Part shown: positions 7,377 to 14,135 of the stretch, in pieces | Numbering within the stretch: the first letter of the stretch is position 1 | Layout: each line of letters opens with the position of its first letter | Source of the DNA: JANXSG01 sp038203935 | GTDB taxonomy: Bacteria > Armatimonadota > Chthonomonadetes > Chthonomonadales > Chthonomonadaceae | DNA: 29,171 nucleotides | Direction of reading: 5' to 3' | Assembly: GCA_038203935.1 (NCBI GenBank) | Contig: JBBRDM010000055.1 | Location: 1 to 29,171 of the forward strand | The notes under the pieces: generated by a model | Told to the model about the DNA's origin: nothing | Database searches by the model: none | Seen by the model: the letters and a program-made list of their open reading frames with translations, nothing else | Made by a program: the position numbers and the translations under genes

Positions 7377-8675
7377 TCATTCATTGGCTGTTTGTGTCAA
7401 GATATGCAGAATTCCCTCTAAAGCAGCTTCCGAATCCATCGCATCCAGCAAAGTGATATGGCGCCGCACGAGTGGGTACGGTTTTAAAGCAGATCGGAAT
7501 TCGGCGCGAAGTTGGAATTCTGTGTCACTGATGATGCGGGATTCCAGGAGGGAGTTTGCACCGAGTATTTCTATTGCTGGAAACAGGCGTTCGCGTGCGA
7601 GTGTTTGAGAGAGGGGGACTCGCCAGGTGGTATCGTGCAGGATGTGTTCGAACAGGCGCAGGTGCGGGTGCAGTTCGCCGTCCGCTTCCTCCTCCAGATC
7701 GAGGTCAGTGTGCCAGAGCGTTCCAACTATGGAGAGGGAGCCTCCCAGTGATCCGCCGAGCGGGCCTTCCCCGCCAAAACAGCCTGCATTCTGGATCCAT
7801 TCGCGCATGCGGGATCGAGCACGGGAACGATCCGCGCTGCGCTGCGAGTCGTCTTCCTCCACTTCAAGCATCGCGCTCCATAGTCCTGTGAAGGAATCAA
7901 CCGCCAGCAGGACGTCTTTTTCCAGCTCTGTCTGGCGCATGGCGCAGGCGAGTGCGAGATCGGCGATGAGGAGTGTCTGTTCGGGGGTGCCTCCGTGCTG
8001 CGGGGCAGGGCAGGCAATCACATCTGCATCGGGAAAACGGCGGCGCCAGTCGGTGATCTCTTCGCCACGTGCTCGGAATAGGAGAACGATCGCGACGGCT
8101 TCAGGCTGATTTTGAGTGACGCCTGCGACTACGGATCGCAGCGTTCGGGTGAGTCCGGTGGCGTGGGGGCCGTAAATCATACCCGTGCTGCCGGAGGCGT
8201 ATGGAGCAGCCAGATCGAGCAGGCGTCCGGTGGTGTCGTTTGAATTGAGGGCGACGGGCAGGGCGGATTTGGGCTCGGTGCGCTCCCAGGTCTTGCGCTT
8301 GCGCGCATTGGGGCGAGATTCCGCATCTTCCGCAGATAGACCGTTGATTCGGGTGATGGAGGTGAGCCGCTCCATCGGGAAAAGGGTGGGCAGGGAGCGC
8401 AGTATCGACTTGCCGCTCAGGATGAGGGGTTCGTCCAGCTGCTCATCGTCACTGTAGAGCCGTTCGTTTTCCTCGGAATCGATATCGGCCTCGTAGTCGG
8501 AAGGAGTAGTCGATCCCTCAATGACGTCTCCAGTGGCGAGTCGGTGCTCGTCCGCCAGATACTCTGAAACCTCTATGCAGGATTCGATGCGCCCCAGCCT
8601 GCCTAACCGATAGACGAATACCGCTCCACTATCGGCGCGGTGTACTATTCCATGCTCTAGAATATTGAGCGCCAT
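7377..8675 (-). CDS. Rho-like protein with degenerate ATPase site
   Basis: 432 residues, close to Rho in length and domain order but lacking the N-terminal helical bundle. Residues 8-54 align with the Rho cold-shock-like RNA-binding domain (GIVHRADSGAVF ... LATGDVIEG), and MERLTSI (101-107) with the FENLTP junction. The core aligns through LLDLAAPYASGSTGMIYGP (152-170), VLLFRARGEEITDW, DVLLAVDSFTGLW, GGSLSIVGT and ARERLFPAIEI. Key residues are lost. The Walker A GKT is GLT (L175), DER before PEEVT is RAR (202 is A), and SGTR, containing the arginine finger, is ANSL (L376). The Q-loop is replaced by a charged segment. Walker B D260 remains. It is probably not an ATP-driven translocase but could bind RNA or partner with true Rho. 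It follows an O-methyltransferase gene by 82 bases, with GGGAG upstream. Confidence 0.8.
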   Translation of the reverse strand: MALNILEHGIVHRADSGAVFVYRLGRLGRIESCIEVSEYLADEHRLATGDVIEGSTTPSDYEADIDSEENERLYSDDEQLDEPLILSGKSILRSLPTLFPMERLTSITRINGLSAEDAESRPNARKRKTWERTEPKSALPVALNSNDTTGRLLDLAAPYASGSTGMIYGPHATGLTRTLRSVVAGVTQNQPEAVAIVLLFRARGEEITDWRRRFPDADVIACPAPQHGGTPEQTLLIADLALACAMRQTELEKDVLLAVDSFTGLWSAMLEVEEDDSQRSADRSRARSRMREWIQNAGCFGGEGPLGGSLGGSLSIVGTLWHTDLDLEEEADGELHPHLRLFEHILHDTTWRVPLSQTLARERLFPAIEILGANSLLESRIISDTEFQLRAEFRSALKPYPLVRRHITLLDAMDSEAALEGILHILTQTANE

Positions 8676-8757
8676 AGATCGATTAGCTCCCGTGTGTGAT
8701 TGTGCAGTGCGTCATGATGGGCACTTGGTGAGCAATTATACCCGCAATCGGTTTTTC

Positions 8758-9402
8758 CTACTTGCGATAGGCCAGGATGACTCCATCTCGGAGGGGAAGC
8801 AGGGTAGTCAGGAACTCCGGGTCGCTGGTGAGCATTCGGGTAACTTCGTGCACTCCTTTGGTATCATCGGTGGTGTTGGATGGATCGAATATGGCGCCGT
8901 GCCAGAGCATGTTATCGATGAGGAGCGCGCCGCCTTTGCGCAGCTTCTCTTTGATGACGGGTATAGAGGCGGGATAACCGGCTTTGTCGATATCATTGAA
9001 CATCATATCGAATTCGCCGGGGGTCTCCTTGAGAATGCTTACGGCTTCGCCGAGGTGGTACTGCACGATGTCGTTGAGGCCCATCCGACCGATGTACTCT
9101 TTCGCTTTGAGGGATAGGTCTTCGTGCCAGACGACGTGGTGGACTGTGCCACCGCCGTTCTCCTGGACTGCTTTGGCGAACCATGCGGTGGAGTAGCCGT
9201 AGCCGGAACCGAGTTCGAACACCTGATGCACGTTCATGATGCGGGCCAGGACGTAGTTGAAGTAGCCGGCCGCCGCCCCGATAATAGGGAAATTGACTTC
9301 ACGGGCATACGCTTCCATCTCGACCATCACGGGGTCTCGCGGCGGAACAAGCCCATCCAGATATCCCATCAACTGCGAATGATACATCGGTTCACTCATC
9401 AT
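8758..9402 (-). CDS. SAM-dependent O-methyltransferase (caffeoyl-CoA/catechol type)
   Basis: 214 residues, the usual size for the family (Pfam Methyltransf_3). The SAM-binding motif I is VFELGSGYGYSTAWFAKA (about 59-76). Motif FDMMFNDIDKAGYPA gives the post-strand acidic residues that bind metal, and GGALLIDNMLWHG matches the GG...DN(V/M)L(W/R) G segment. The C-terminal TTLLPLRDGVILAYRK is typical of the last strands (LPlgDGl.la). A GAAGGAG site lies about five bases before the start, where two ATGs stand in tandem (9402, 9399). It probably methylates a small catechol-like hydroxyl; the actual substrate cannot be told. It is the first gene of a likely pair with the Rho-like gene. Confidence 0.9.
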   Translation of the reverse strand: MMSEPMYHSQLMGYLDGLVPPRDPVMVEMEAYAREVNFPIIGAAAGYFNYVLARIMNVHQVFELGSGYGYSTAWFAKAVQENGGGTVHHVVWHEDLSLKAKEYIGRMGLNDIVQYHLGEAVSILKETPGEFDMMFNDIDKAGYPASIPVIKEKLRKGGALLIDNMLWHGAIFDPSNTTDDTKGVHEVTRMLTSDPEFLTTLLPLRDGVILAYRK

Positions 9403-9472
9403 AATTCTCCTTCAATTCGTTCTTTGCACACGTCCTTAGTTCCACAGCGAATCGATGATCTCCTCGTTAAAT

Positions 9473-9501
9473 ATAATGTCATGCTAACATTCACCAATCA
9501 A
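9473..9501 (-). promoter_or_regulatory. Candidate promoter for the O-methyltransferase gene
   Basis: Read on the minus strand, TTGATT (9496-9501) and CATTAT (9473-9478) are separated by exactly 17 bases, about 70 bases upstream of the start at 9402. Each hexamer matches the sigma-70 consensus at four of six positions. Weak support. Confidence 0.35.
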
Positions 9502-9647
9502 TCTCAGCGGAAGTGAATATCAGCGCTAATTCTCTATTGGAATTCCGATAGTAAATGGAAATACCCATATGCTACAATATATTAAAATCGAAGATTTGTA
9601 GTAAATGAAATCGTGTGTGTATGCAGATGCAGCAGAAATGAGGCAGC

Positions 9648-10373
9648 ATGAGAATTGTGCGAACGCTTTTGAACATGTATACAATAATCATGGCAGTAGG
9701 AGCGTTGGGGCTGATGGTGACTGCGTTAGCATCGCCGAAGAAGGAAGTCCTGCCTCCGCTGGAAACACCTGAACAGGTTGCCCAGGCTATCGATGATGTT
9801 ATTCAGCCACGATTTCAGAAAGACGTGGATGAGGTTGGTATTGAGCGCATTTTAATCGAAGGTCATTCTGGTATTTACTCGCTTGACACAAAACATATGC
9901 CCAAAATGAAAACCTTACTGAAACGAATCGCATTATCGCGACGACAGTTTGCAATCTCGTTCTTTCATTGCATCCATAAGCCGGCAAAGTTTCGAGGGAT
10001 AACTAAGGAATCATTTACCTCTAACGGTGAGGAGGAGGGATTGCAAACACTCATTTTGCCTGGTAACCAGTATTATCGTACAGCCGGTGTTGGGTCACTA
10101 GCAGAACATGATAGACAAGGTAAGTGGGAAGAAGAACAGAACCCCGCGATTGAAAAAGCTACTACGAAAGTATTACCTGAACTGCGTAAAGGCAAACCAA
10201 AGGAGGCTAACATTGGAAAGTGGTATGTTGCAATGCGACCAGTTCGCGCCATTAAGCCTTCGTGCTTGAACTGCCATACGGGAGCAAAGAAAGGTGATCT
10301 GATGGGCGTTATGGTCTACTCGGTGAGCCGAACCAAAGAGGAAATGAAAAAGAAGCGTATCATCTCGTTATGA
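9648..10373 (+). CDS. DUF3365 (Tll0287-like) protein with haem-binding CxxCH
   Basis: 241 residues. A hydrophobic N-terminal helix (about 8-28, LLNMYTIIMAVGALGLMVTALA) acts as signal anchor or signal peptide. The C-terminal part carries CLNCHTGAKKGDLMGVMVYS, with CxxCH at residues 206-210, followed by the GD..G segment typical of DUF3365 (Tll0287-like, PAS-related, c-type haem) domains. The preceding stretch (WYVAMRPVRAIKPS) also fits the family. It is likely exported and haem-bearing, perhaps a redox or gas sensor or small electron carrier; no output domain is attached. TGAGG about four bases upstream supports ATG 9648. It is divergent from the O-methyltransferase gene. A 401-base gap with a dispersed repeat follows. 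Confidence 0.82.
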   Translation: MRIVRTLLNMYTIIMAVGALGLMVTALASPKKEVLPPLETPEQVAQAIDDVIQPRFQKDVDEVGIERILIEGHSGIYSLDTKHMPKMKTLLKRIALSRRQFAISFFHCIHKPAKFRGITKESFTSNGEEEGLQTLILPGNQYYRTAGVGSLAEHDRQGKWEEEQNPAIEKATTKVLPELRKGKPKEANIGKWYVAMRPVRAIKPSCLNCHTGAKKGDLMGVMVYSVSRTKEEMKKKRIISL

Positions 10374-10466
10374 AATGGTCATCTGTTTGAACCGCATGCA
10401 AAAAGGAAGATAGCTCCTCATACTTTGCCGGGCACTAAAGTACCCGTCTGGGAGGCCTTCGGCCAA

Positions 10467-10566
10467 CCGTCCTTCGGACGGGGATTCAGATCGAAAGAGC
10501 AGCCCATGCAGGGAGCCTAAGCGGCCGGAGCTGGGCTTCGCAAATCCAGCGCGGGGTTTTAACCCC
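10467..10566 (+). repeat. Second copy of the dispersed hairpin repeat
   Basis: The block 10467-10566 matches 7023-7120 in the same order: CCGTCCTTCGGAC, ATTCA(A/G)ATCGAAA, CAGCCCATGCAGGGAGC, GGGCTT(T/C)GCAAATCCAG and a terminal GGG..CCC palindrome. CCGTCCTTCGGACGG at 10467-10481 is a perfect 6-bp hairpin, and GGGGTTTTAACCCC at 10553-10566 another. It lies in the 401-base gap 10374-10774. The rest of that gap shows no gene, and no flanking inverted arms were seen here. Confidence 0.85.
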
Positions 10567-10774
10567 GGCGTATCTCTACTTCCACAACTCAAGAAGCTGT
10601 GCATTAACACGGACGGCGTACACTGTAAGTGTTCAGTTGAAGCTCTGAAGAAGATGCATTCACCCAAATTATACAGCAAACACGCGTTCTGAAGTCATGT
10701 AGAAATATGACCTTGCATCTTGAAATCCTCCGTAAAGCCTGCATACATCGTTGATTAAGATCAGGAGCCTGCTG

Positions 10775-11845
10775 TTGAAACGTACAGGTCGTCAGAAGTT
10801 TATCATTCCATTAGCTTTGACGTGTATTACTCTTGTTATTGGGTTCAAGAGCTATAAAGCAATGCATCAGGAGATTTTGAATGGACATCTGATAAGGGAG
10901 ATTGCTGCGAAACACCCTGATAAGGCTATTGCACTGCTGGAAGCAGGAGCAGACCCGAACTGCGAGGGCGACCCATATCTTCCACCTGCAACATTGAAAA
11001 CCATTGTGGAGCAGATGTTTACCAAGCATTCCGGCAGTCGTAACCGTATGACCGCCCTGATGATTGCCTGCTTTTTCTATCCACCGGACGACTCAAATCA
11101 TGGGCTTATCGAGTCGCTGCTGAAGCATGGCGCAGACGTCAATAAGAAATGTATGGTAGGTGACAGTGCAATGGGTTTTGCCCTAAATAGTAATAATATA
11201 GATTCGGTTCGCATACTAATAAGACATGGAGCTAATCTTGGTATGGCTATGCCGGAGGGGTCGACGCCACTATGCGACGCCGTAGATTGGGGCGACTTGT
11301 CACTTGTCGAAGAGATTGTTCAGCATGGGGCAGATATTAATGGCAAAGATTCAAAAGGGAAAAGCCCTCTGTACTATACATCTAATGAATGGAACAAAGA
11401 GATATTCTACTGGCTAATCGATCATCATGCTGATGTTAATTCGCGCGACAATGCTGGAATTACCCCTTTACATAGTGCAGCCGTTTGCGCAAGCCTTGTC
11501 GTTATGAAAGAGTTACTAAAACGTGGGGTAGACGTAAATGCAAAAGATAATCAGGGTCTGTCAACACTTATGTTTGCCTGTATCCGTCCCTATTCTCGTG
11601 AATTAATTACCATTCTCCTTCGGCATGGCGCAGATGTGAACGCGCGTGATAGTCTTGGAAGAACCCCACTCATTTATATCTGTGAAACTGGGGGTTCCAT
11701 TGACATTGCTGCTCTCCTTTTGAAGTATGGCGCTGATGTCAACGCGCATGCAAGGGATGGAACAACTGCTCTCGCCTTGGCAAAACGGCCAGGGAAACCT
11801 CAGGGGCTGCTGAAACTGCTAAGGAAGGCTGGAGCAAAGGAGTGA
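10775..11845 (+). CDS. Membrane-anchored ankyrin-repeat protein with TTG start
   Basis: 356 residues if started at TTG 10775, which lies seven bases after AGGAG (10763-10767). This start gives a basic tip (MKRTGRQK) followed directly by a hydrophobic helix (FIIPLALTCITLVIGF). An in-frame TTG at 10751 lacks a ribosome-binding site. About nine ankyrin repeats follow, with markers AGADPNCEGD, HGADVNKK, HGANLG, HGADINGKD, HADVNSRDNAGITPLHSAA, VDVNAKDNQG, HGADVNARDSLGRTPL and YGADVNAHARDGTTAL. Topology predicts the repeats outside the membrane, as for the protein at 2832-3662, which has the same layout. No cleavage site or catalytic motif is seen. Confidence 0.87.
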   Translation: MKRTGRQKFIIPLALTCITLVIGFKSYKAMHQEILNGHLIREIAAKHPDKAIALLEAGADPNCEGDPYLPPATLKTIVEQMFTKHSGSRNRMTALMIACFFYPPDDSNHGLIESLLKHGADVNKKCMVGDSAMGFALNSNNIDSVRILIRHGANLGMAMPEGSTPLCDAVDWGDLSLVEEIVQHGADINGKDSKGKSPLYYTSNEWNKEIFYWLIDHHADVNSRDNAGITPLHSAAVCASLVVMKELLKRGVDVNAKDNQGLSTLMFACIRPYSRELITILLRHGADVNARDSLGRTPLIYICETGGSIDIAALLLKYGADVNAHARDGTTALALAKRPGKPQGLLKLLRKAGAKE

Positions 11846-11914
11846 ATAGCTCATGCTAAAAGTGAGGATGTTAGTGATTGCTTACGCCATAATACCGTGT
11901 ATGCGAGCATAGTA

Positions 11915-11943
11915 CACCGTTAGTTCACCGTTCAATCACCGTT
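11915..11943 (+). repeat. Three CACCGTT direct repeats at 11-base period
   Basis: CACCGTT occurs at 11915, 11926 and 11937. ACCGT at 11894, two periods earlier, and a degenerate CGCCGGT at 11948 fall on the same phase. An 11-base period is about one helical turn, as expected for a protein-binding array. It lies 70 bases after the ankyrin stop, within the 483-base gap 11846-12328. That gap otherwise holds inverted pair D and no gene. Confidence 0.5.
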
Positions 11944-12051
11944 GGTACGCCGGTTGGAATGGGTGCATGAGTTGCGTATGGTTTGCGAATTATTGCCGCA
12001 TCATGCCTGTATACATCGTGATTTACTGCCGATAATCCTCAAAAGACTTTT

Positions 12052-12311
12052 AGAAACCTCACCCCCCGGCCCCCTCTCCTTCACAAGGAGAGGGGGTGAC
12101 TAGAGCGGATTGTTCTGCGTTCTAACGATAATTAGCGAGGCTCAAAACACAGGTGTATAGCGCTGCTCATCACGAAAGGGAACGGCTGCAATGAATCGCA
12201 TTCGCTCTACTCCTTGGGACGGATAGAGGCTGGAACGAGGGTTTTCTCTCCCCCTCTCCTCCGAGCTTGCGAGGGACTGGGAAGGAGAGGGGGGCGGGGG
12301 GTGAGGTTTCT
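12052..12311. repeat. Inverted repeat pair D (CCTCACCCCCCGGCCCCCTCTCC type)
   Basis: Left arm 12052-12081 and right arm 12282-12311 are reverse complements at 29 of 30 positions (AGAAACCTCACCCCCC...CTCTCCTT). The left arm folds further: C-rich 12070-12081 pairs perfectly with 12085-12096 around a CAC loop. The right arm also pairs with a CCCCCTCTCCT run at about 12249-12260. The roughly 200-base core shows no gene. The right end lies 17 bases before the start of the next gene, so it would sit in its leader. Confidence 0.88.
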
Positions 12312-12328
12312 ATGAATGGGAGTTTGAT

Positions 12329-12991
12329 ATGGCTAAGCTGGTAATGAATGTACTGACGGATGGATTGAGCGGCAAGGCAGGTTCGGCGGTCTTTGTACGG
12401 ACGAAGAACGGCGTCTATATTCGTCCGCGCACAGTTCCGAAGAACCCCAGGACGGCGTCCCAGCTTGCGGTTCGAGGTCATTTTGGGAAGTCGGTGAGCG
12501 CGTGGAAGGGGCTCACCCTGGCGCAGGCGAATGCGTGGAGGAGCTACGCACAATCGGTGGTTCGCACGGATACCGTTGATGGAACCTCGCGGACTCTCAC
12601 GGGTTATACCGCATTCATGGCGCTGACTGCCAAGTTCATGCAGGTCAAGCCCACCAGTCCTATTCCCATGAATCCGCCCAGTTTCGGCTTTATTGGTGAT
12701 CTGGTATTTGTGGTAGCTGCGGGCGCGTCTGGCGGAGTGACCTTCACGGCGTCCTCGCTCAACTCGGTAAATGTCCGTACGGAACTGTTACTGCAGCAGG
12801 TGGCCTCTCAGAATGCCCAGCCGAAGAGCACCGCCTACCGCACCCAGCAGTTTATCGGTTTTGTCGCTCCCCCGTACAGTACCACAGTACCAATATCCCA
12901 GGGATGGTATGTTCCCGCCTATCGATTCGTGAGTATTCAGACCGGACAATCCACGAATTTGATTTCCTTACCGATGGTTCAGGTGACGTAA
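12329..12991 (+). CDS. Uncharacterised protein, DUF6266-like
   Basis: 220 residues, with no signal peptide or membrane helix. The N-terminus combines SGKAGSAVFVRTKNGVYIR, PKNPRTASQLAVRG and a following helix (WKGLTLAQANAWRSYA). The SGK.G....R...G..Y.R....KNPRT..Q...R pattern recalls DUF6266 and similar proteins of phage-like or unknown nature. The C-terminal half is S/T/V-rich and beta-strand-like. GGGAG at 12318-12322 supports ATG 12329. It is more G/C rich than the ankyrin genes nearby. It is bracketed by pair D, 17 bases upstream, and pair E, 19 bases downstream of its stop. The resemblance is by eye only. Confidence 0.6.
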   Translation: MAKLVMNVLTDGLSGKAGSAVFVRTKNGVYIRPRTVPKNPRTASQLAVRGHFGKSVSAWKGLTLAQANAWRSYAQSVVRTDTVDGTSRTLTGYTAFMALTAKFMQVKPTSPIPMNPPSFGFIGDLVFVVAAGASGGVTFTASSLNSVNVRTELLLQQVASQNAQPKSTAYRTQQFIGFVAPPYSTTVPISQGWYVPAYRFVSIQTGQSTNLISLPMVQVT

Positions 12992-13010
12992 TTTTGAGAA
13001 TCGGCAAGCC

Positions 13011-13134
13011 CACGTAGGGCGGGGGCACTGTCCCCTGCCGATGAATCCCATGATCATGCCACAATGTTCGTACAACAAAATTATGTGTAATTCGGGCATT
13101 TTATCGGCAGGCGACGGAGCACCTGCCCTACATG
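13011..13134. repeat. Inverted repeat pair E (GTAGGGC...CCTGCCGAT type)
   Basis: Left arm 13011-13042 and right arm 13103-13134 are reverse complements at about 25 of 32 positions. They share GTAGGGC at the outer side and CCTGCCGAT at the inner side. The 60-base core is non-coding. The arm belongs to a GTAGGGGC-type family recognisable in many bacterial genomes. It starts 19 bases after the stop of the DUF6266-like gene. Confidence 0.8.
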
Positions 13135-13176
13135 ATTCGGGACGTTAACCATCTCCCGCCGAAATATCTACAAACC

Positions 13177-13205
13177 TTGCGCTATCAAACCACACACGCT
13201 ATAAT
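13177..13205 (+). promoter_or_regulatory. Sigma-70-type promoter for the HEAT-like gene
   Basis: TTGCGC (13177-13182), a 17-base spacer, and a perfect TATAAT (13200-13205). Transcription would begin near 13212, giving a leader of about 38 bases before ATG 13250. It lies just outside pair E, so this gene appears to be transcribed on its own. Confidence 0.7.
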
Positions 13206-13249
13206 GAGATGGTACTGATGCCATTCGCACAGTTCTTCCAGAGGACGCC

Positions 13250-14125
13250 ATGCCACAAGAATTTGTACCCGACGAGACTTCCATTAAATCCTCTGACCAT
13301 CATGAACCTGTCCGGTCGAATGCCCAGGTTGATAATGAGACTGTTTCTGAGGACGAGGAGAAGATCAATCTCATTCTTGGGGAGGTTAGGACAAGAGTAA
13401 ATCAACGTAAACTTCGACGTGTCAAATCGGTTTGTCTGGCTATTCTCTTTTCAATTATTCTCTCCGTGCTTCCATGTCTTCTTTTTAAACCTTTGTCTGG
13501 GCAAACAGTATGGATTTTAATATTATATGAGTGCGCTCTAGTCATCGGTCTCGGTATTATATCCGCACGACATAATAAAAATCCCTTACCTTTTGACTCG
13601 GATAGCTTGTCCGAAATATGCGGAGTGAAAGCAATCGGAATTTTGGTTGATTCAGCTTCAATGAACATTACAAATGACCAAGCAAAAGCTATCTATTCTA
13701 CCCTTATCCCCCTTTTCCAACAACTCAATGCAAGCAATGTCCATCTTCTCACTGCTGCGGATCGTCAGGCCATATATTCTAATTTAGAGATGGAACTGAT
13801 AAATGATGTTGAACCACCTGAAAGCATACCATTTAAACTTGCCGTCCTCAAGGGACTGGAACAGGTAGGAGATAAGGAATCCATATTCGTCGTTCGGCGT
13901 CTTGCTGAGATGAAAGGTCGCAGACCACGTCAAAGAGTAGTCCGAGACGCCGCACAAAACTGCCTTGAATATCTGGAAATTCATATTAATGACCATACAG
14001 AGAAAATGACTTTACTGCGAGGTTCCAGTCCAGAAGCCGCCTCCCCCGAAACTCTTCTCCGACCAGCAACTAGCTCCGATGTCACCCATTCCGATGAACT
14101 CCTCCGCCCGTCCGATCAGGCGTAA
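13250..14125 (+). CDS. Two-TM protein with HEAT-like domain and LLRP-motif tail (paralogue of 1063-1875)
   Basis: 291 residues. An acidic N-terminal extension (about 1-60) precedes two membrane helices (about 63-80 and 86-103). A helical domain follows with the unit LEQVGDKESIFVVRRLAEMKG (about 204-224), then an R-rich helix. The tail carries LLRGSS, TLLRPAT and ELLRPSD. It shares architecture, the L-E-(K/Q)-V-G-D unit and the triple LLR motif with the first copy. GAGGA at 13241-13245 supports the start, and the promoter at 13177-13205 serves it. Unlike the first copy it has no following membrane or pentapeptide gene; a convergent gene ends ten bases beyond. Function unknown; HEAT units suggest protein binding at the membrane. 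Confidence 0.8.
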   Translation: MPQEFVPDETSIKSSDHHEPVRSNAQVDNETVSEDEEKINLILGEVRTRVNQRKLRRVKSVCLAILFSIILSVLPCLLFKPLSGQTVWILILYECALVIGLGIISARHNKNPLPFDSDSLSEICGVKAIGILVDSASMNITNDQAKAIYSTLIPLFQQLNASNVHLLTAADRQAIYSNLEMELINDVEPPESIPFKLAVLKGLEQVGDKESIFVVRRLAEMKGRRPRQRVVRDAAQNCLEYLEIHINDHTEKMTLLRGSSPEAASPETLLRPATSSDVTHSDELLRPSDQA

Positions 14126-14135
14126 GTGGATAAAT

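Noticed and set aside
10368..10679. Minus-strand open frame of about 100 codons
   Set aside because: It runs through the dispersed repeat copy, and its peptide repeats the one translated from the 7 kb island.
12170..12553. Minus-strand open frame of 127 codons
   Set aside because: It crosses the right arm of pair D and lies antisense to the DUF6266-like gene; proline/arginine-rich composition is typical of a shadow frame.
3675..13134. CRISPR array
   Set aside because: Repeats are inverted pairs or short tandems without regular unique spacers, and no cas gene is in the window.
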